Shown here one piece after another: positions 7,757 to 11,141 of a stretch of DNA of 11,141 bases (position 1 is its first letter; each line of letters opens with the position of its first letter). The position numbers were made by a program, and so were the translations under genes. This DNA is from Bacteroidota bacterium (GTDB taxonomy: Bacteria > Bacteroidota > Ignavibacteria > Ignavibacteriales > Melioribacteraceae), in NCBI GenBank assembly GCA_023453125.1, contig JAEXUB010000070.1, positions 1 through 11,141 on the forward strand. Direction: 5' to 3'. The notes below the pieces were generated by a model. It was not told where the DNA came from and made no database searches. It saw only the letters and a program-made list of their open reading frames with translations.

Positions 7757-8212
7757 ATGGAACCAATAAAAGTTAAAATCAAGAGATTAAGCAATAGATT
7801 TACCGATATTCCACTCCCTTCATACGCAACCGGGGGAAGCAGCGGAATGGATGTAAGAGCAGCTTTGGAGAACGACCTGGTGCTTCAGGCAGGCAAATTT
7901 GCTCTTATACCCACCGATTTCAGCGTTGAAATTCCTTACGGATACGAGATTCAGGTTCGTCCCCGCAGCGGCCTTGCCGCAAAGAACGGCATTAGCGTTC
8001 TTAATACCCCCGGAACAATCGATTCCGATTACAGGGGGGAAGTAAAGATAATCCTTTTCAATTTCAGCAATGAGAATTTTGTTATTACAAGAGGGGAGCG
8101 TATTGCCCAGCTTGTTCTCGCAAAAGTGTATCTTGCCGACCTTGAAGAAGCTGATGAACTGAATTCGAGCCGGAGAGGCGAAGGGGGCTTCGGCCACACC
8201 GGAAAACATTAG
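7757..8212 (+). CDS. dut: dUTP diphosphatase (dUTPase)
   Basis: The enzyme hydrolyses dUTP to dUMP and pyrophosphate, keeping uracil out of DNA and supplying dUMP to thymidylate synthase. This 151-residue product is a full-length trimeric-type dUTPase with all five conserved motifs in order: I, SSGMDVRA (28-35); II, VRPRSGLAAKNGI (67-79); III, NTPGTIDSDYRGE (83-95), with the catalytic aspartate at 89; IV, RGERIAQLV (112-120); V, RRGEGGFGHTGK (139-150). In motif V a histidine replaces the serine common in GGFGSTG. The start is ATG 7757 behind AAAGGTG. It ends in TAG right after motif V, which is the normal family end, so TAG works as a true stop codon in this genome. A backup in-frame TAA is at 8231-8233. 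It is 21 bp ahead of dnaE, and both genes serve replication. Confidence 0.96.
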   Translation: MEPIKVKIKRLSNRFTDIPLPSYATGGSSGMDVRAALENDLVLQAGKFALIPTDFSVEIPYGYEIQVRPRSGLAAKNGISVLNTPGTIDSDYRGEVKIILFNFSNENFVITRGERIAQLVLAKVYLADLEEADELNSSRRGEGGFGHTGKH

Positions 8213-8233
8213 AAAGCGAGGTTAGTTTTATAA

Positions 8234-10051
8234 ATGGGTGATTTCGTACACCTGCACAATCATTCTCATTACAGTCTTCAGGATGCCGCGTGCACCGTTG
8301 AAGGCTTAGTGAATACTGCCAAAGAAATGGACATGCACGCCCTTGCCCTTACAGACCACGGTGTTATGTTCGGCATATCGGAATTTTACCACAAAGCCAA
8401 AAAGGCGGGCATTAAACCCCTTGTTGGAATGGAAGCCTATGTAGTTTTCAACGGCACCCGGTTCGACAGGGGAAATCCCAACGAAGCCGGAAGAAAAAAA
8501 TCCAAGCATTACAACCATCTTGTCCTATTGGCAAAAGACCTGGAGGGATACAAGAATCTTGTTAAGCTCTCTTCCATTGCCCATACAGAAGGTTTTTATT
8601 ATAAACCGAGAATTGACCTGGATATCCTCAGGGAGAGGAGCAGCGGACTTATTTGTACAACTGCTTGTCCGGCAGGACCTGTTTCCCAGCATCTGATAAA
8701 TAACAATTTCGATCAGGCATACGAGACTGCAAAGACTCTGAAAGATATTTTTGGCGATGACCTGTATCTCGAAATTCAGGACCACGGTCTTGAGATAGAA
8801 GCACCCATTCTTGAAGGAATGCCTAAACTTGCTAAAATGCTCAATTCTAAACTGGTTGCCACAAACGACATTCATTATCTCCGCAACGAGCACGCAATTG
8901 CTCATAACATTCTTCTCCTTCTTTCGGATAAGACGGGGAATGCCGATTATAAGACTCTCCGCTATACAACCGACCAGGTATATTTTAAGAGCAGCGAAGA
9001 AATGAAAAAACTTTTCAAGCGGTATCCAGAGGCAATTGAATCGACGCTTGAAATTGAACAGAAGATAAATGTTAATCTTGATACGCACGATAACCATTTC
9101 CCCCGTTTCCCTATTCCTGCGGATTTCCCTGAACAGAATCTTGATGCCTACTTTGAGCATCTTGCAAGGGAAGGGCTCGATAAAAGATTTAAAAAAATAA
9201 ACAGGGAAATTGAAGACCGGTTTAATTTTGAAATTGATGTAATCAAGAAAATGGGCTACTCCGGATATTTTCTTGTAGTTCAGGATTTTATTAATGCCAG
9301 CAAGCAGAGGGGAATTCCGGTAGGGCCCGGCAGAGGAAGCGCCGCGGGGAGCCTTGTAGCTTATGTACTGGGCATTACAAATGTTAATCCACTGGATTAT
9401 GCATTACTCTTTGAAAGATTCCTGAATCCTGCCCGTAAATCGATGCCCGATATTGACGTTGACTTTGCCGATGACCAGAGGGGTGAAGTAATAGATTACG
9501 TTAAGGAAAAATATGGCGAAAAATCGGTCTGCCAGATTATTACTTTCAACCGGCTCTCTTCAAAAGCCGTTTTAAGGGATGTTGCCCGCGTTCTTAAAAT
9601 TCCTATTCCGACTGTAAATAATATTACAAAGTGGATACCTTCAAAATTCGGCAAGGTGTTTACAATAGATCAGGCGCTTGATGAAGTGCCGGAACTTAAA
9701 TGGGTTAAAGAGTCCAAAGAACCTGAAATTCAGGAACTCATTAAGTATTCCCGCATCCTTGAAGGAATGAACCGTAATGCATCTACACACGCTGCCGGCG
9801 TTGTTATTGCACCGGGCGAAGTGAGCGATTATGTGCCTCTTGCTATTTACGGCGACAGCGACGACATAGTAACCCAGTACAATATGAAAGAACTGGAGAG
9901 CCAGGGACTTCTTAAGATGGACTTCTTGGGGCTCCGTACCCTTACAATTATTAGGGATACTATTGACCTTGTTAAGAAAACAAGGGGAATTGATGTAGAT
10001 ATGGATGCCATTCCCCTTAACGATAAAAAAACCTACGAGCTTTTTGCCTAG
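8234..10051 (+). CDS. dnaE: DNA polymerase III subunit alpha, N-terminal 605 codons up to an in-frame TAG
   Basis: DnaE is the replicative polymerase catalytic subunit. This part encodes the PHP domain and the palm. PHP residues in the metal-site positions look intact: HLHNHS (7-12, H8/H10), D17, TDHG (40-43), E67, H95, C145, and NDIH (211-214). The polymerase core has GPGRGSAAGSLVAYVLG (364-380), the catalytic aspartates D408 and D410 in PDIDVDF, RNASTHAAGVVIAPG (514-528) and D563 in KMDFLGLRTL. The start is ATG 8234, directly preceded by an in-frame TAA; GAGG at 8218-8221 is a rather distant ribosome binding site. The frame is closed by TAG at 10049-10051, in the middle of the usual YELF-x-x-G-x-T-T segment, and homologous sequence continues past it. 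As written, the product would lack fingers, beta-clamp binding and C-terminal domains. Confidence 0.93.
   Translation: MGDFVHLHNHSHYSLQDAACTVEGLVNTAKEMDMHALALTDHGVMFGISEFYHKAKKAGIKPLVGMEAYVVFNGTRFDRGNPNEAGRKKSKHYNHLVLLAKDLEGYKNLVKLSSIAHTEGFYYKPRIDLDILRERSSGLICTTACPAGPVSQHLINNNFDQAYETAKTLKDIFGDDLYLEIQDHGLEIEAPILEGMPKLAKMLNSKLVATNDIHYLRNEHAIAHNILLLLSDKTGNADYKTLRYTTDQVYFKSSEEMKKLFKRYPEAIESTLEIEQKINVNLDTHDNHFPRFPIPADFPEQNLDAYFEHLAREGLDKRFKKINREIEDRFNFEIDVIKKMGYSGYFLVVQDFINASKQRGIPVGPGRGSAAGSLVAYVLGITNVNPLDYALLFERFLNPARKSMPDIDVDFADDQRGEVIDYVKEKYGEKSVCQIITFNRLSSKAVLRDVARVLKIPIPTVNNITKWIPSKFGKVFTIDQALDEVPELKWVKESKEPEIQELIKYSRILEGMNRNASTHAAGVVIAPGEVSDYVPLAIYGDSDDIVTQYNMKELESQGLLKMDFLGLRTLTIIRDTIDLVKKTRGIDVDMDAIPLNDKKTYELFA
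10049..10051 (+). other. In-frame TAG inside dnaE
   Basis: The codon stands between ELFA and GQTTAVFQF, where DnaE proteins usually carry a polar or charged residue such as Lys, Arg, Glu or Gln. CAG, AAG and GAG are each one substitution away. Candidate explanations are sequencing or assembly error, a nonsense mutation, or recoding or suppression. TAG ends dut and the flippase gene normally, so global reassignment is unlikely. Confidence 0.9.
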
Positions 10052-10089
10052 GGGCAGACCACTGCAGTGTTTCAGTTTGAAAGTGCCCC
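10051..10089 (+). repeat. Nested inverted repeats starting at the dnaE TAG
   Basis: GGGGCA (10051-10056) is perfectly complementary to TGCCCC (10084-10089). Inside lie the palindrome CACTGCAGTG (10060-10069) and TTTCA-GTT-TGAAA (10070-10082), so the RNA could fold as an outer six-pair stem enclosing two small hairpins. The bases also encode conserved DnaE residues, so the structure may be chance. Confidence 0.4.
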
Positions 10090-11141
10090 GATGCGCGAGT
10101 ATCTTAAGAAGCTGGTTCCCGCTTCGATCCTGGATCTCACCGCTATGAACGCCCTCTACCGTCCGGGGCCTATGGATTTTATAGACGATTTTATTTCTCG
10201 CAAGCACGGACGTACAAAAATTGTTTATCAGCATCCGGTGCTCGAAGATATTCTTAAGGAAACCAACGGCATTATTGTATATCAGGAACAGGTAATCCAG
10301 ATAGCCAATAAAGTTGCCGGTATGAGTCTTGCAGAGGCAGACCTTCTCCGCCGCGCCATGGGTAAGAAAGATCTTAAAGCAATGGCAGAGCAGAAGGAAA
10401 AATTTGTTAAAGGGGCAGTTGAAAATAAAATTCCTGAAAAGACTGCCGCTGAAATCTTTGACGCCATAGATAAATTCGCAAATTACGGTTTCAATAAGAG
10501 CCACGCAGTTGCATACAGCGTTGTTGCATACCAGACTGCATACCTGAAGGCTCATTACCTTGAAGAATTTCTGGCGGCCAACCTTTCAAACGAATACGGC
10601 AATCCCGATAAGGTTACAATTCTTCTTGAAGACTGCCGAAAGATGAAGGTTAAGGTCCTTCCTCCCGATATCAACAATCCCTCTATTAAATTCAATGTTG
10701 ACAGGGGAAGAATCATTTTCGGAATGGCGGCAATTAAAAATGTAGGTGTAAATGCCGTAGCAGAAATTCAGAATGCACATAATAAAGCAGGAAGAAAGTT
10801 CAAGAGCATTTACGATTTCTGTTCCTGTGTAGATACCAGAGTGGTGAACAAAAGAGTTCTGGAAGGACTGGTTCTTGCAGGAGCTTTTGATTCGCATGGG
10901 GGCGCCCGAAGCCAGAACTTTGCTGCTATTGAAGAGGCCCTTTCATTCGGAAGCAAGGTGCAGGAGGCCAAAGATTCCCAGGCCGGCGGATTATTTGAAG
11001 CGGACCACAGCGCCATTGAGATATACGAGCCGGAGCTTCCGAAAATCGCTCCCTGGGATTCAAAAGAAAGACTCTCAAAGGAAAGGCAGGTTCTCGGGTT
11101 TTATCTTTCTGACCATCCGCTTCGTAAATATGAATCGGAAT
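10052..11141 (+). CDS. dnaE: DNA polymerase III subunit alpha, continuation after the in-frame TAG (3' end outside window)
   Basis: Reading on in the same frame gives 363 further codons with no other stop, all recognisable as DnaE. Landmarks are GQTTAVFQFES directly after the TAG, LTAMNALYRPGPMDFI, GIIVYQEQVIQIA with LRRAMGKK (fingers), FANYGFNKSHAVAYSVVAYQ, a FGMAAIKNVG stretch of the helix-hairpin-helix region, VVNKRVLEGLVLAGAFD, and ERQVLGFYLSDHPL just before the window edge. With the TAG counted as residue 606 the window ends near residue 969. Family members of this type are about 1150-1200 residues, so about 200 residues, including the OB fold, lie beyond. A separate translation start could only be GTG 10067 or ATG 10091, neither with a good ribosome binding site, and both would cut into conserved sequence. 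This is therefore best read as the second half of one interrupted gene. There is no intein sequence at the junction. Confidence 0.88.

Noticed and set aside
7623..8233. TAG reassigned as a sense codon throughout the genome
   Set aside because: dut ends at TAG exactly where the family ends after motif V, and the flippase gene also ends plausibly at TAG. Readthrough would only add 6 and 16 unconserved residues before TAA.
8525..9160. Antisense open frame of about 211 codons within dnaE
   Set aside because: It is a shadow of the DnaE coding frame, with no recognisable motif.
10049..10093. Naturally split dnaE, as in cyanobacteria with split inteins
   Set aside because: There are no intein-like sequences on either side. 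The frame is continuous, and conserved residues run directly up to and away from the TAG.
9641..10555. Long antisense open frame (about 304 codons) across the dnaE TAG
   Set aside because: It lies opposite strongly conserved DnaE coding sequence, has a cysteine-rich composition typical of a shadow frame, matches no family I know and has no ribosome binding site context.

Overview
The window looks like chromosomal DNA of a bacterium from the Bacteroidota/Chlorobiota/Ignavibacteria group. This is an inference from protein flavour, for example the PESCSSILWRSW signature in AccA, and from short gene spacing, weak Shine-Dalgarno sites and moderate GC. No 16S rRNA or other taxonomic marker is present. 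All genes lie on the + strand and are tightly packed, and I saw no mobile element, CRISPR array, tRNA or rRNA.

Left part (1-7625). The window opens in the C-terminal half of an L-2-hydroxyglutarate oxidase (lhgO). It continues into a run of genes spaced 2-17 bp apart that mixes surface-glycan assembly with acyl-CoA metabolism. The order is: a polyprenyl-phosphate sugar-1-phosphate transferase (initiating enzyme), a DPM1-type polyprenol-phosphate glycosyltransferase, a large GT2 glycosyltransferase fused to a degenerate copy of the initiating-transferase module, the acetyl-CoA carboxylase alpha subunit (accA), a YbgC-type hot-dog acyl-CoA thioesterase, and a Wzx-like oligosaccharide flippase. 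A plausible joint role is to start a lipid-linked glycan on the inner leaflet, extend it and flip it. AccA feeds fatty-acid synthesis and is probably a housekeeping passenger.

A 131-bp gap (7626-7756) without a clear terminator or promoter separates this block from the right part (7757-11141). There the dUTPase gene (dut) is followed after 21 bp by dnaE, the DNA polymerase III alpha subunit, which runs off the window.

The most notable observations are two. First, dnaE carries a single in-frame TAG (10049-10051) at about codon 606. Conserved DnaE sequence continues in the same frame for the remaining 363 codons, and a nested inverted-repeat structure begins at the last base of the TAG. Second, the 661-residue GT2 protein has a C-terminal phosphoglycosyltransferase-like domain from which the catalytic segment has been lost, so it looks like a fused pseudoenzyme.
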